Shown: positions 35,801 through 43,775 of the stretch, piece by piece | How the letters are laid out: each line of letters opens with the position of its first letter | Numbering within the stretch: position 1 is the stretch's first letter | Source of the DNA: an uncultured Roseibium sp. | Lineage (GTDB): Bacteria > Pseudomonadota > Alphaproteobacteria > Rhizobiales > Stappiaceae | DNA length: 64,000 nt | Direction: 5' to 3' | NCBI RefSeq assembly: GCF_947494555.1 | Contig: NZ_CANLVF010000002.1 | Location: 248,001 to 312,000, forward strand | The notes under the pieces: model-generated | What the model was told of the DNA's origin: nothing | The model's database searches: none | Seen by the model: only the letters and a program-made list of their open reading frames with translations | Made by a program: the position numbers and the translations under genes

Positions 35801-36264
35801 CGCTTCATCTGCTTGGAAGGGCGCAGAATTTTGCGGGAAATTCGGAAGAAGCGCTTTCGCTCCTGATGGAAGCGTTGCGGCGCGCAGAGGAAATCGATGC
35901 ACCGATCTTCCGGTCCTGGTTTGCCTGCGACGCATTTCCTTTGCTCCTGGCCTTCGGGCGGGCAGACGAAGCGAGCAACTTGCTGAATCGCCAGATCGAT
36001 GTCGCGAAACAGCTGAAACTGCACTAGTTTCATGGTTGGCTTCGTTTGAACAAATCGGATTTGCTGCGCACGAACAAACGCTTCACCGAGGCAGAAACGG
36101 AAGCAGAAGCCGCCCTCGCCTGCGCGAGAGAGATCGGAGATCTCGTTCTGGAGCCCGCCGCCATGACCGCGCTTGCAGAGCTTTGCGAAGAAAGCGAACG
36201 ATCGCGGACCCTTGCGGCCGCCAGAAATCTGGCAGCGCAGCGGGGCCTCTCCTTTTTGCGATGA
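32803..36264 (+). pseudogene. BTAD/SARP-type regulator with AAA ATPase and TPR region, interrupted by an in-frame TAG
   Basis: The open reading to 36027 encodes 1074 residues. Residues about 1-100 form a winged-helix domain (DIRLLGRLEINF opening), 100-235 a BTAD domain, about 265-390 a region resembling a degenerate cyclase domain, and about 405-700 an AAA/NB-ARC-like ATPase with Walker A GEAGIGKST and Walker B AILAVEDVHWLD. A helical TPR region follows. The TAG at 36025-36027 is followed in the same frame by 78 further codons to 36264 (DLLRTNKRFTEAETEAEAAL...) that still look like TPR helices, so the ancestral protein was probably about 1153 residues. The first part may still work. The start has GAGG 8 bp upstream, just after element copy B. 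Such proteins are ATP-dependent transcription activators; targets here are unknown. Confidence 0.75.
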
Positions 36265-36664
36265 TCGAACGCAAAGCAACCTCTCAGACCCGGCTGTAGC
36301 TGATCCGATCGAAGCGCGGGCGGTCTGTTCCGTGCGCCAACTCTATACCGGCGGCAAAAACACTTTAGAGAAACCGCTGCATGGCAAGGCATCCCGTGCT
36401 GCTTGCCATCGTCGCACACCCATATGGCGTCGGGTTTCAGCGACATTTGGATCAGGAATTCCATTTCCGGACTGTCTCTGAAAGCGACGTCAAGACGTTC
36501 CAGAAGACCGTGAATGTCGGTGGGGAATTGAACCGGAGAAAGGAGCGCCGTCGCACAGGACTTTGCCTTCAACGAAACGGTACCGTGGTCGTTTCACATG
36601 ACAATGAAGGCGAGACATACGTGGCATCTTACCGCGAAGTTTGATGCACACTCAGGAAATCAAC
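36265..36664. other. Interval without a confident gene
   Basis: About 400 bp between the end of the broken regulator and a small reading frame. A plus-strand reading (36381-36644) and a minus-strand reading (36030-36572, partly antisense to the regulator's tail) are both open, but neither has a convincing ribosome site or family match. The minus-strand stretch between about 36400 and 36545 looks slightly more protein-like. Confidence 0.4.
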
Positions 36665-36880
36665 ATGGACCCCAGTCTTGTACTCGCCAGCCTGTTGCTG
36701 GATAGAAATCGGAGGCCAATCGCCACATCGGCTGAAGTCGACCGGTTCTATAATGAAAACGGACGCGTGTTCGGTACGGGCATTTTGAAAGTCGCGATGA
36801 TCGCCCTGGCTGCACTGGCCGAAATATACAACAAGCGTGACCCAATCTTACGGTTTGCAACGCGCAAACACGGCAGTTAA
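36665..36880 (+). CDS. Small hypothetical protein
   Basis: A 71-residue reading whose ATG at 36665 has AGGAAATC 6 bp upstream. It contains a mixed N-terminal part and a hydrophobic helix (ILKVAMIALAALAEIY) that could insert in a membrane or form a buried helix. It ends 9 bp before the LuxR-type gene and would be co-transcribed with it. No family recognised; an earlier ATG at 36644 is an alternative. Confidence 0.45.
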   Translation: MDPSLVLASLLLDRNRRPIATSAEVDRFYNENGRVFGTGILKVAMIALAALAEIYNKRDPILRFATRKHGS

Positions 36881-36889
36881 TTGAAAGAC

Positions 36890-37885
36890 ATGAAACAGAA
36901 TACGGGAATTCTTCCTGCTGACCAGACAATTACGGAGCAGGAAAAGGCCATAATCGCGGCGGTACGGGCGGAGACGGATGCCTTTTTGGATCAGGACTTC
37001 GAGGCCTGGTCTGCATGCTGGGTTCAGGCGGCCCGGACGCAAGCCGTCTACGTTTCAGGCGTCGCCGGTTTAAGTGTCTTTGACGGATGGTCGCAGGTGG
37101 CTGCGCATATGCATCATGTCTTTGAGAGCGGATTGGCCTGTCAAAAGAAGCAAATCTGGCAGAAAGATCATCGCATCAGCATTGCAGACGGAACGGCCTG
37201 GGTCGTGTTCGAGGAACTCTCCGAGCAGCAATCCGGCATCATTCACCAAAACCATGAAACACGGTACCTGGAGTTGGAAGCCGATGGATGGAAAGTTGTC
37301 TATTCTTGCGTAATTGAACGCCGGCAATCCAATGCCCACACGCATGAAATCGCCGTCGGCAAAAATGGCCATGTAATTTGGGCGAGCCCCGAGTGCCTGA
37401 ATTCCCTGAAACAGCATCCCTTACTCACTGTTTCGTCGGGCCGTATCCGTGCGCGTCGGCTCGATTGGGACAAGGTATTGCAAAGAGAATTCAAAAAAGC
37501 TGGAAACTTTCATGGCTTTTTCGAACTTCACCGTTTCGCAAGCGAGACCGGGGGCCCGCTGCAGTATCCGGTTATTCTCGGTAACTCCGATGATGGACGG
37601 ATCGCATTCGTCCACATATCCGTGCGTGACTGCATGACCTATCTCAAACTGGATGGTGACGGGCTGATTGAGCACCGGATCGCGGTGGCGCGAGCGGTAT
37701 TTGGCCTTTCAGAGGGTCAAATCAGAATCGCCAGCCTGATTGCGTCGGGAAAAAACCTCTCCGAGATTGCTGCCTGCCTGAATATCAGCGTGAATACGGC
37801 ACGAACTCATTTGACGCGCCTCTATGAGAAGACCGGAGTCAATTCCCAGACTGCCCTGGTTCGGTTGCTCTTAAGTGTTGGCTAG
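36890..37885 (+). CDS. LuxR-type regulator with an N-terminal NTF2/SnoaL-like domain
   Basis: A 331-residue protein. Residues about 15-150 look like an NTF2/SnoaL-like fold (AFLDQDFEAWSACWV, later ETRYLELEADGWKVVY). A middle region of about 120 residues with GKNGHVIWASPECL may be a sensor module. The C-terminal 60 residues are a LuxR helix-turn-helix: FGLSEGQIRIASLIASGKNL, then IAACLNISVNTARTHLTRLYEKTG. The ATG at 36890 was chosen over the upstream TTG at 36881. It sits between the broken BTAD regulator and the peptidoglycan hydrolase gene and could control the latter. The signal sensed is unknown. Confidence 0.78.
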   Translation: MKQNTGILPADQTITEQEKAIIAAVRAETDAFLDQDFEAWSACWVQAARTQAVYVSGVAGLSVFDGWSQVAAHMHHVFESGLACQKKQIWQKDHRISIADGTAWVVFEELSEQQSGIIHQNHETRYLELEADGWKVVYSCVIERRQSNAHTHEIAVGKNGHVIWASPECLNSLKQHPLLTVSSGRIRARRLDWDKVLQREFKKAGNFHGFFELHRFASETGGPLQYPVILGNSDDGRIAFVHISVRDCMTYLKLDGDGLIEHRIAVARAVFGLSEGQIRIASLIASGKNLSEIAACLNISVNTARTHLTRLYEKTGVNSQTALVRLLLSVG

Positions 37886-38443
37886 CGCAGCCTTTCCCAA
37901 AAGCGCGACACTACTGACTTGCTCTAACGGTACTTGTCCATCGGTGCGGTTGTTGTTCAAGCCTGCGGCTTTAGCGACACGCACATTCCGCGCCCTCCTC
38001 AAAGTTGCCGCCAGAAAATGATGCTGTCTTCCATGCAGCTAGAGCTTCTCCTGAAAAGCTGAGCGTTGCTCGGGAACTGGCAAATTTCAGTCCCTAACTG
38101 CAGCAAAACTCACAAGTTAAAATGCGTCGGTTTCAAGTCCGCGCATGGTCGTCCCCTTCCGCATGCTCGCCCAGGGATATTTGACGTTTTTTTTATGCAG
38201 CCGAGGCTCAAACCCTCAAAAGCGCCGACAGGAAATGACAACGAAATAACGATCACACTGGCATCTATTAGCTGTCCGCAGCAAATCAAAATAGTTCTTT
38301 AAATTAGCTTCTTTCTACACGTCAAAAGCTAAATACCAACCACGCTAATTACACACGCGAAAATTTATATACGCATTCTCTACTTTGCGACTTGCTGCGG
38401 ACTTCGTGACGACATTTATCCTGAAATTCGAGGAACGAAGCCG
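37886..38443. other. 558-bp intergenic interval, A/T-rich towards its right end
   Basis: No convincing gene or RNA is seen. The right part (about 38220-38420) is much richer in A/T than the surrounding coding DNA and contains an inverted repeat TTAGCTT / AAGCTAA (38304-38310 and 38326-38332). It probably carries the promoter of the hydrolase gene at 38444. The local composition shift would fit recent acquisition. Confidence 0.4.
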
Positions 38444-39460
38444 ATGACAGTCCATAACCACCACGCTCTCCACCTGCTCAACGGTGACGACAGGACCCCG
38501 AGTATATTGTCACAGCGCGACGCCAAGAAGGCCGGTCGCTACAACGCAAAACGGGCGCGCCGCATCGGCTGGGCGTCTCACTGGTCCGGCATCTGCCGTG
38601 TTCTTGGCATTTCAAACGCTTTGTTGCAGGCCGATGATTTCAGCCAGTTTGTCGCACAGTTTCAGTTGACCAGAAAACTCAAACCGGACGGCATGCTGGG
38701 AGAGGACACCTGGCGGCAAATGCAGGCGGAAGCGCGCATCGTGCTCCGAACTTTGCCCCCGCCGCCGTGGTTACCTGTTTCCGCTCCCGGGCGATCACCG
38801 GTCAAAGCGATCGCTGTCGAAGCCCTGAATTTGAACGCACCCTGGATGGACGTCGCACTGCGCGAGCGCGAAACCAACTGGCTTAACGATGATGGCAGCG
38901 CGGTTGTCGAGGGCGATACGCGGGTCGACGAAGGTTACTTTGAGGCATGTCCCTACATGGGCAAACGTGCCTGGGAGCGTAAACTGAGCCACAAGCGCGG
39001 CCTGGACAACGATCACTGGTGCTCGGCATTCGTGAATTTTTGCCTTCATACCGCCGGATACAGCCATTCCGGCAGCACCGGAGCCTTCTCATTTTTGCAT
39101 AGAAGACGTTGGCGATTCCGCGCCCTGGATGAACCGAAACGAGGCTGCGTCATTGTCATGAAACACAACAAGAAAAAGTGGCACCACGTTGCGTTTCTTG
39201 ATGAAGTTGGTGACCTGCCCTCAAATCCCAAGGGCGACATCAACTCAAAGAAATATGACGGCTATACCATCCTGGGAGGCAACCAGGGCGGCAATAGCGT
39301 CAACTCGAAGGACTTTTACAACTGGACCTTTTATGACGCGAAGGATCAGTATGGAAACAGGTCGCCTTATCTCTACCCGCTCAGGGGGACCGAGGACGCA
39401 AATTGCAATGTCGAACTGTCGACGGCTGCACCCCATTTTTGCGGAGAGCAATGGCTCTAG
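38444..39460 (+). CDS. TIGR02594-like peptidoglycan hydrolase, candidate type VI effector
   Basis: A 338-residue protein without a signal peptide. Residues about 45-90 resemble a peptidoglycan-binding domain (FQLTRKLKPDGMLGEDTWRQM). The C-terminal half is an NlpC/P60-like (CHAP-type) amidase: catalytic Cys in DNDHWCSAFVNFCLHTAGY, His in KKWHHVAFLDEV, and the polar ILGGNQGGNSV motif typical of TIGR02594. It has GAGGAACGAAGCCG before the ATG. A cell-wall hydrolase lacking an export signal, in an accessory region with an orphan hcp 6 kb away, fits a type VI effector; a phage-type endolysin or structural protein is the main alternative. Confidence 0.75.
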   Translation: MTVHNHHALHLLNGDDRTPSILSQRDAKKAGRYNAKRARRIGWASHWSGICRVLGISNALLQADDFSQFVAQFQLTRKLKPDGMLGEDTWRQMQAEARIVLRTLPPPPWLPVSAPGRSPVKAIAVEALNLNAPWMDVALRERETNWLNDDGSAVVEGDTRVDEGYFEACPYMGKRAWERKLSHKRGLDNDHWCSAFVNFCLHTAGYSHSGSTGAFSFLHRRRWRFRALDEPKRGCVIVMKHNKKKWHHVAFLDEVGDLPSNPKGDINSKKYDGYTILGGNQGGNSVNSKDFYNWTFYDAKDQYGNRSPYLYPLRGTEDANCNVELSTAAPHFCGEQWL

Positions 39461-39588
39461 CTGGAGCTCTATTTGTAACCTGCCATGCAATCACGCAACC
39501 CGATACGTGCCTGCCGTGGATGCATGCTCCATCGCAAGCAGTGGCAAAGACCAAATCCGACGAAAGGCGGGCGACGCGCGTCGCTTGA
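39451..39588 (+). CDS. Possible small exported protein overlapping the hydrolase stop
   Basis: A 45-residue reading beginning at an ATG that overlaps the hydrolase stop by 10 bp, with GGAGAGCA just upstream. Its N-terminus (MALAGALFVTCHA) looks like a short signal peptide. Immunity proteins to wall-cleaving effectors are often exported and encoded right behind the effector, but this one is very short and unlike known families, so it may be chance. Confidence 0.22.
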   Translation: MALAGALFVTCHAITQPDTCLPWMHAPSQAVAKTKSDERRATRVA

Positions 39589-39624
39589 GACATGGTATTG
39601 GGGCACCCTCTATTTATGTGTGAT

Positions 39625-39638
39625 TTGATCCGGAACAA
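39625..39638 (+). promoter_or_regulatory. Weak FNR/NnrR-like half-palindrome
   Basis: TTGATCCGGAACAA has one perfect half (TTGAT) and a degenerate second half, about 88 bp before the Crp/Fnr-type gene. It might allow control by FNR or self-control, but the match is poor compared with the boxes at 46500, 46582 and 50831. Confidence 0.2.
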
Positions 39639-39725
39639 TCCGCACGCGCAAGCATTCTGGTATCGTGGAAAGTAACGATATGGAGGGAGCAGGTTCATCC
39701 TTCGAACCTGAAGAGGGTTTCACCA

Positions 39726-40430
39726 ATGCCGAATGAACGCCGCAAGAAAATTGCGCAGAACTCGTTGTTGCTCAAGAGTTTTCCGCAAGAAATCCAGGAC
39801 ATGGTTCTCAGCATGTCAAGCTGGCGCGAATATGATCGAGGTGAAACCTTGTTCCTGCAAGGCGAAACGGCGCATGCCATTCATATCGTCACAGAAGGCT
39901 GGGTGAAGCTTTACAGGATTGCGCCGAATGGCGGCGAGGCTGTCGTGAACGTGTTTGCCAAGGGCGAGAGTTTTGGCGAGGCGGTCGCCTTCCGCGGGCA
40001 CGCTTACCCGGTTTCGGCTGAAGCGGTAACATCCTGCGAAGTCATGCGTATTCCAAGTTCCGCAATTCTGGAAGCCATGCGAAAAGATCCAGATATCTCA
40101 GTATCAGTACTTGCCTCGACGTTTGCGCACCTCCATTCTCTTGTCTCTCAGCTTGAGCAACTCAAAGCGCAAACAGGACCGCAACGTGTCGCAGAATTTC
40201 TGCTGGATCTGTGCGAGAAGGACGCTGGCGGGTGTGTCGTGACACTGCCATATGACAAATTCCTGATCGCGGGACGGCTTGGGATGAAACCGGAGAGCCT
40301 GTCGCGCTCTTTCTCAAAGCTGAAGGCCGTAGGTGTCCATATTAATCGCAATCACGCCGAAATCGACGACATAGAACACCTGCGAGATTTTTCCGAAACC
40401 GACCCGGTAGAGACATGGCACAAGGCGTAA
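39726..40430 (+). CDS. Crp/Fnr-family regulator, candidate NO-responsive NnrR/Dnr-type
   Basis: A 234-residue protein: cyclic-nucleotide-binding-like sensor domain (about 20-145; GETLFLQGETAHAIHIVTEGWVKLY), dimerisation helix (about 130-160) and Crp-type winged helix (LIAGRLGMKPESLSRSFSKL). The E-S-L-S-R recognition helix has the E..SR pattern that reads TTGA-type half sites. The N-terminal cysteines of FNR are absent, so it does not carry an oxygen-sensing iron-sulphur cluster there; Dnr/NnrR proteins sense NO instead. It lies beside nor and nir genes whose promoters carry TTRAC-N4-GTCAA boxes, making it their likely activator (inference). Confidence 0.82.
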   Translation: MPNERRKKIAQNSLLLKSFPQEIQDMVLSMSSWREYDRGETLFLQGETAHAIHIVTEGWVKLYRIAPNGGEAVVNVFAKGESFGEAVAFRGHAYPVSAEAVTSCEVMRIPSSAILEAMRKDPDISVSVLASTFAHLHSLVSQLEQLKAQTGPQRVAEFLLDLCEKDAGGCVVTLPYDKFLIAGRLGMKPESLSRSFSKLKAVGVHINRNHAEIDDIEHLRDFSETDPVETWHKA

Positions 40431-40435
40431 CAATT

Positions 40436-40990
40436 ATGCTCCAAAAGGCCCTTCACGCCATAGACGAAGCGAACGCCGCCGATCCGACACTCGAAAACGG
40501 CAAGCCCGCCGCCCTGCTTTATGGACAACGCATGAGTTCCGAATTGGAACGCCTGTACCCGGACGCCCCGGATGCCCTCAAAATCGCTGCGCGCGGCCAG
40601 CATATCGAACGATGGATCCTGCCGCGCAACACCTATCCCGAAGGCCGGGCCGGGTACCACGCCTGGCGCCGCGACCTTGCCAGGCATCATGCCGACCGGG
40701 TCGCCAGGATCATGTCCGAGGCCGGATATGAGAGCGGCGCAATAGAAGCCGCCGAACGCATGCTTCGCAAGGAAGGTATCAAGCGCCACGAGGATGTCCA
40801 GGCGCTGGAAAACGTTATCTGTTTCGTGTTTCTCCGGTTTTACTTCTCCGCGTTCGCTGACAAGCATCCTGAGGAGAAGGTGCTTGGAATCGTGCAGAAA
40901 ACCGCGAAAAAAATGTCGGATGACGGAAGATCCAGGGTCCTGAACGAGTTTGAACTTCCCGAACACCTCGCGGCAGCTTTCAAGTCCTGA
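40436..40990 (+). CDS. DUF4202-family protein
   Basis: A 184-residue soluble protein matching the pattern of DUF4202 (KALHAIDEANAADPTLENGKPAALLYGQRM at the start; then RGQHIERWILPRNTYPEGRAGYHAWR). The ATG at 40436 follows the regulator stop by 5 bp and matches the family N-terminus; an ATG at 40415 is the alternative. The gene is probably co-transcribed with the Crp/Fnr-type regulator. The biochemical function is unknown; its conserved His and Arg residues hint at a metal or phosphate site. Its 3' end overlaps convergent norF by 11 bp. Confidence 0.8.
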   Translation: MLQKALHAIDEANAADPTLENGKPAALLYGQRMSSELERLYPDAPDALKIAARGQHIERWILPRNTYPEGRAGYHAWRRDLARHHADRVARIMSEAGYESGAIEAAERMLRKEGIKRHEDVQALENVICFVFLRFYFSAFADKHPEEKVLGIVQKTAKKMSDDGRSRVLNEFELPEHLAAAFKS

Positions 40991-41252
40991 TTTCCGGGAT
41001 CAGGAACAGGCCCAACAAAAGCAGGCAAAACAGTCCGAGCGCCCAATTGAAGCCGGTCAGCCAGACCGGTGCCTGCCAAAGACCAAGGTATCGAGACAGC
41101 ACAACGCGCGCCTTCATCCAGGCAAAGATCAGCACGAGTATCCCGGTCGCCGCTGCGCCGAGCGTTCCCGCCGCGCCTGCGGCGACAAGCACGGATGCAC
41201 CGCTTAGAAGAAGCAAACAGAGCCAGGCTCGTGTCGTTGCGTTGAAGCTCAT
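40980..41252 (-). CDS. norF: NorF-like membrane protein (cytochrome oxidase subunit IV-like)
   Basis: A 90-residue protein with three hydrophobic segments, ending the norCBQDEF order. Such small proteins (NorF, related to prokaryotic cytochrome oxidase subunit IV) support assembly or full activity of nitric oxide reductase. Assignment rests on size, membrane pattern and position behind norE, 7 bp away. Confidence 0.72.
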   Translation of the reverse strand: MSFNATTRAWLCLLLLSGASVLVAAGAAGTLGAAATGILVLIFAWMKARVVLSRYLGLWQAPVWLTGFNWALGLFCLLLLGLFLIPEIRT

Positions 41253-41259
41253 GTCGTTC

Positions 41260-41823
41260 TCACGCCAGCAGATAGATCACCGGAAACAGCAGAACCCAGA
41301 CGAGATCCACCATGTGCCAGAAGGCTGTCCCGACCTCGACATTGCGTAGTTCCGTTTTCCAGATGACCAGACCCAGGATGATCATGCCCGCCACCACGTG
41401 CAACGCGTGAAAACCGGTCAAAAGGTAATAGAAAGTGAAGAACGGGTGTGTTTCCGTCGAAATGCCCTGCCCTGCAACATCGGCGTATTCGTAGAATTTG
41501 ATCGCCAGAAAGACCGACCCAAGCATTATCGCGAAGAAAAGGCTCCACCGTGCCGGCGCCATTATGTTGTTTTTGACGAGATCAAGCGCACGGGCGGCGA
41601 AAAACCCGCTGGTGATCAGAACAACGGTATTCACCCCGGCAAGGGTTGGATGAAGGTTAAGCCTCGCGGCTGCAAAGCCGGCCGGATCCGTGACCCTGAC
41701 GCCCAGAAACGCCGCCAGTCCGGCACCGAATACCAGGAGTTCACTGACGATCAGGACCCACATCATGAGATCGCCGGGAAGCTCATCAAGTGCACTTGCC
41801 GGTTCGCTTTCTCCGGCAGACAT
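41260..41823 (-). CDS. norE: NorE, cytochrome oxidase subunit III-like protein
   Basis: A 187-residue inner-membrane protein of the heme-copper oxidase subunit III family, with about five membrane segments. FYYLLTGFHALHVVAGMIIL and FWHMVDLVWVLLFPVIYLL are hallmark stretches. The ATG at 41823 has GGGGGA upstream and avoids the overlap of the longer reading to 41841. In denitrifiers NorE is not part of the purified NO reductase but improves NO-reducing activity. Confidence 0.85.
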   Translation of the reverse strand: MSAGESEPASALDELPGDLMMWVLIVSELLVFGAGLAAFLGVRVTDPAGFAAARLNLHPTLAGVNTVVLITSGFFAARALDLVKNNIMAPARWSLFFAIMLGSVFLAIKFYEYADVAGQGISTETHPFFTFYYLLTGFHALHVVAGMIILGLVIWKTELRNVEVGTAFWHMVDLVWVLLFPVIYLLA

Positions 41824-41827
41824 TCGT

Positions 41828-43765
41828 TTATCCCCCGACAAGTTGGCGGTAAATCTGCGGCAAGGCCTGGGTCAGCTTGTCGGGATGCGAAATCAGCGCG
41901 AAACCGCCCTGCCCGAACAGTCGCGGGAACCAGGATTTTGCCGACTTGTCGATGGTGACGCCAAAAACGGCCTGCCCGGCTCTGCGCGCTTCCCTCACAG
42001 CCATTCGCGTGTCCTCAATTCCGTGCCTGCCTTCATAGTGATCCAGATCATTCGGCTTGCCGTCCGTGATCACGAGCAAGAGCTTGCGCTTGCGGGACTG
42101 GGTTTCCAATTCATGGGAGGCATGGCGCATTGCCGCTCCGAGCCGCGTGTAGAAGCCCGGCTTCAATCCACTGATGCGATGCTCGACGACAAGAGACATC
42201 GGCTCGTCGAATTGCTTGCAGCTTTGCAGATAGACGCGGTTTCTCTTGAGCGACGAAAACGCCGAGATGGCGAAGTCATCACCGCAGGCATTCAACCCCC
42301 AGGCAAGAGCCGTAAGAGCCTCCCGTTCGATATCGATAACCGGGCGACCTGTAACCGCGCTCTCCGTTGAGCGGGAAATGTCAAGCAGAATGGAAACCGC
42401 AAGATCCCGCGCCTCCGGCCGGGTCTGCAGCCAGATCCGCTCATTGCCGCGACCGCCGGCGATCCGGTCGACCTCGGACCTGACGGCAGCGTCCATGTCG
42501 AGCGCGTCGCCTTCAAGGTGTCCGCGCGTTGTGACCCTGCCCGGTCTCAGCGCCTCGAACTGACGCTTAACGGCCCGTATGCGCCGCGCGGCCTTGGGGT
42601 CCCTTGCAATGATGTCCTGAGCGGGGTCTGCGTCTGCAACGCTGGTGAGCACGCACGCATGATCAGGTAGATACTTACCGGTGCGCGTGTCCCACTCCGG
42701 ATAGAGGATCTTACCTGAGAGGTTTTCCCTGTCGACATCCTCGGGCGCCAGATCCAGATGCAGTTTCAGGCGCGTTGCGGGCGCTTTGGAGATCTGCCCA
42801 AGACCGATTTCTTCCTGATCCTCGGCTGCTTTCCTGGCGTTGTCGTTATCGTCGTCATCGACCCTGCGGTTAAGATTGAGGAATTCGGTCCAGCTCAGGA
42901 TCGCTTCGAACTTGTGCAGAATGAGGCTGTCCTTGCGTTCCGCCTGTTCGGCTTTACGCCGTCTTGCGCGGACCGTCTTCCCGGTCGCCTCTTCCGGTGT
43001 GCCATCCGTATCCCGGTTTTCAACTGCGTCTCCGCTCGAAAACACGACATCCCGCAGACGCGGCCAGACCGGAACGGGACGGAAGGGCTGATAGTTTCCA
43101 GGTCCTGCAAAAGACGACAAGTCATTGTTCCAAAGCGCTTCCTTGAGGTCTTCAACATCTGATGGAAGGTCCGCTGGGTCACCAAGCATGTGCCGAACAA
43201 GTTTTTCAACGCGGTTTTCAACTTTCGGCAAGGAAACCGTCTTTCGCTGCAGCAGTGCACCGCGGCGCAATTCGGAATAAAGCGGGCGAAGCCCGGGCGC
43301 TGCGTCCAATGTGCGCTGAACTGTCTTACCGACGGTCTGCAAAGCGCGCAGGTCCGCACGCAACTTGTCGTCCTCCGGGTGATGCTCAGGCGTGTGCGCC
43401 GCCATTGCCGTTAGCCAGACATAGAGCGCGGCATTGGCTTCCCGAAGCGGGAAAACAGCCAATTTTTCCGGAAGCCTAAGCGTTTCTCCATCGAAACTCG
43501 CTTGCGGAACGTTTTCCGATTCAGTGCCGAGCCGCCTCAAAAACCCGAGGCGGTGCCGGGAGACTTCTTCGGAGACCGGGCGAACGTCCACACTGTGGCA
43601 TCCTCCCAGTCCCCGAAAAAGCACAGCAAGCCGCCCGCCGACCTCAGAAAGGCCGACCGCGGCTCCATGATGCACCTCGGGTGCATCCAGGCGGCTTGCA
43701 AATGCGTGCCACAGTTTCCCGACTGTTTCTTCGGGTTCCCATGGCTCGAAGTCGATCTTGCCCAT
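41828..43765 (-). CDS. norD: NorD, NO-reductase activation protein
   Basis: A 645-residue soluble protein with a C-terminal von Willebrand A domain (about 440-640). The MIDAS-like motif is SILLDISRSTES, with later conserved threonine and aspartate (LVITDGKPNDLDHYEG). The central part is charged, with an acidic DDDDNDN run. NorD works with the NorQ MoxR-type ATPase to activate the NorCB enzyme, probably by metal insertion or remodelling. The ATG at 43765 lies 10 bp after the norQ stop. Confidence 0.9.
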   Translation of the reverse strand: MGKIDFEPWEPEETVGKLWHAFASRLDAPEVHHGAAVGLSEVGGRLAVLFRGLGGCHSVDVRPVSEEVSRHRLGFLRRLGTESENVPQASFDGETLRLPEKLAVFPLREANAALYVWLTAMAAHTPEHHPEDDKLRADLRALQTVGKTVQRTLDAAPGLRPLYSELRRGALLQRKTVSLPKVENRVEKLVRHMLGDPADLPSDVEDLKEALWNNDLSSFAGPGNYQPFRPVPVWPRLRDVVFSSGDAVENRDTDGTPEEATGKTVRARRRKAEQAERKDSLILHKFEAILSWTEFLNLNRRVDDDDNDNARKAAEDQEEIGLGQISKAPATRLKLHLDLAPEDVDRENLSGKILYPEWDTRTGKYLPDHACVLTSVADADPAQDIIARDPKAARRIRAVKRQFEALRPGRVTTRGHLEGDALDMDAAVRSEVDRIAGGRGNERIWLQTRPEARDLAVSILLDISRSTESAVTGRPVIDIEREALTALAWGLNACGDDFAISAFSSLKRNRVYLQSCKQFDEPMSLVVEHRISGLKPGFYTRLGAAMRHASHELETQSRKRKLLLVITDGKPNDLDHYEGRHGIEDTRMAVREARRAGQAVFGVTIDKSAKSWFPRLFGQGGFALISHPDKLTQALPQIYRQLVGG

Positions 43766-43775
43766 CGGTCTGGCC

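Noticed and set aside
35347..36279. 310-codon minus-strand reading opposite the BTAD regulator
   Set aside because: Entirely antisense to the TPR region, with no domain or start signal.
36030..36572. Minus-strand reading behind the BTAD regulator
   Set aside because: Its second half is antisense to the regulator's TPR tail, and the rest has no ribosome site or recognisable family. A short remnant between 36400 and 36545 cannot be excluded.
36381..36644. 87-codon plus-strand reading before the small hypothetical gene
   Set aside because: No ribosome site and low-quality sequence, although its stop touches an ATG at 36644.
38120..38150. Sequence resembling a tRNA T-loop (GGTTTCAAGTCC)
   Set aside because: No acceptor, D or anticodon stem could be built around it.
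38066..38302. 78-codon reading in the 558-bp intergenic stretch
   Set aside because: Composition is unlike the surrounding genes, there is no ribosome site, and it lies in a probable promoter region.
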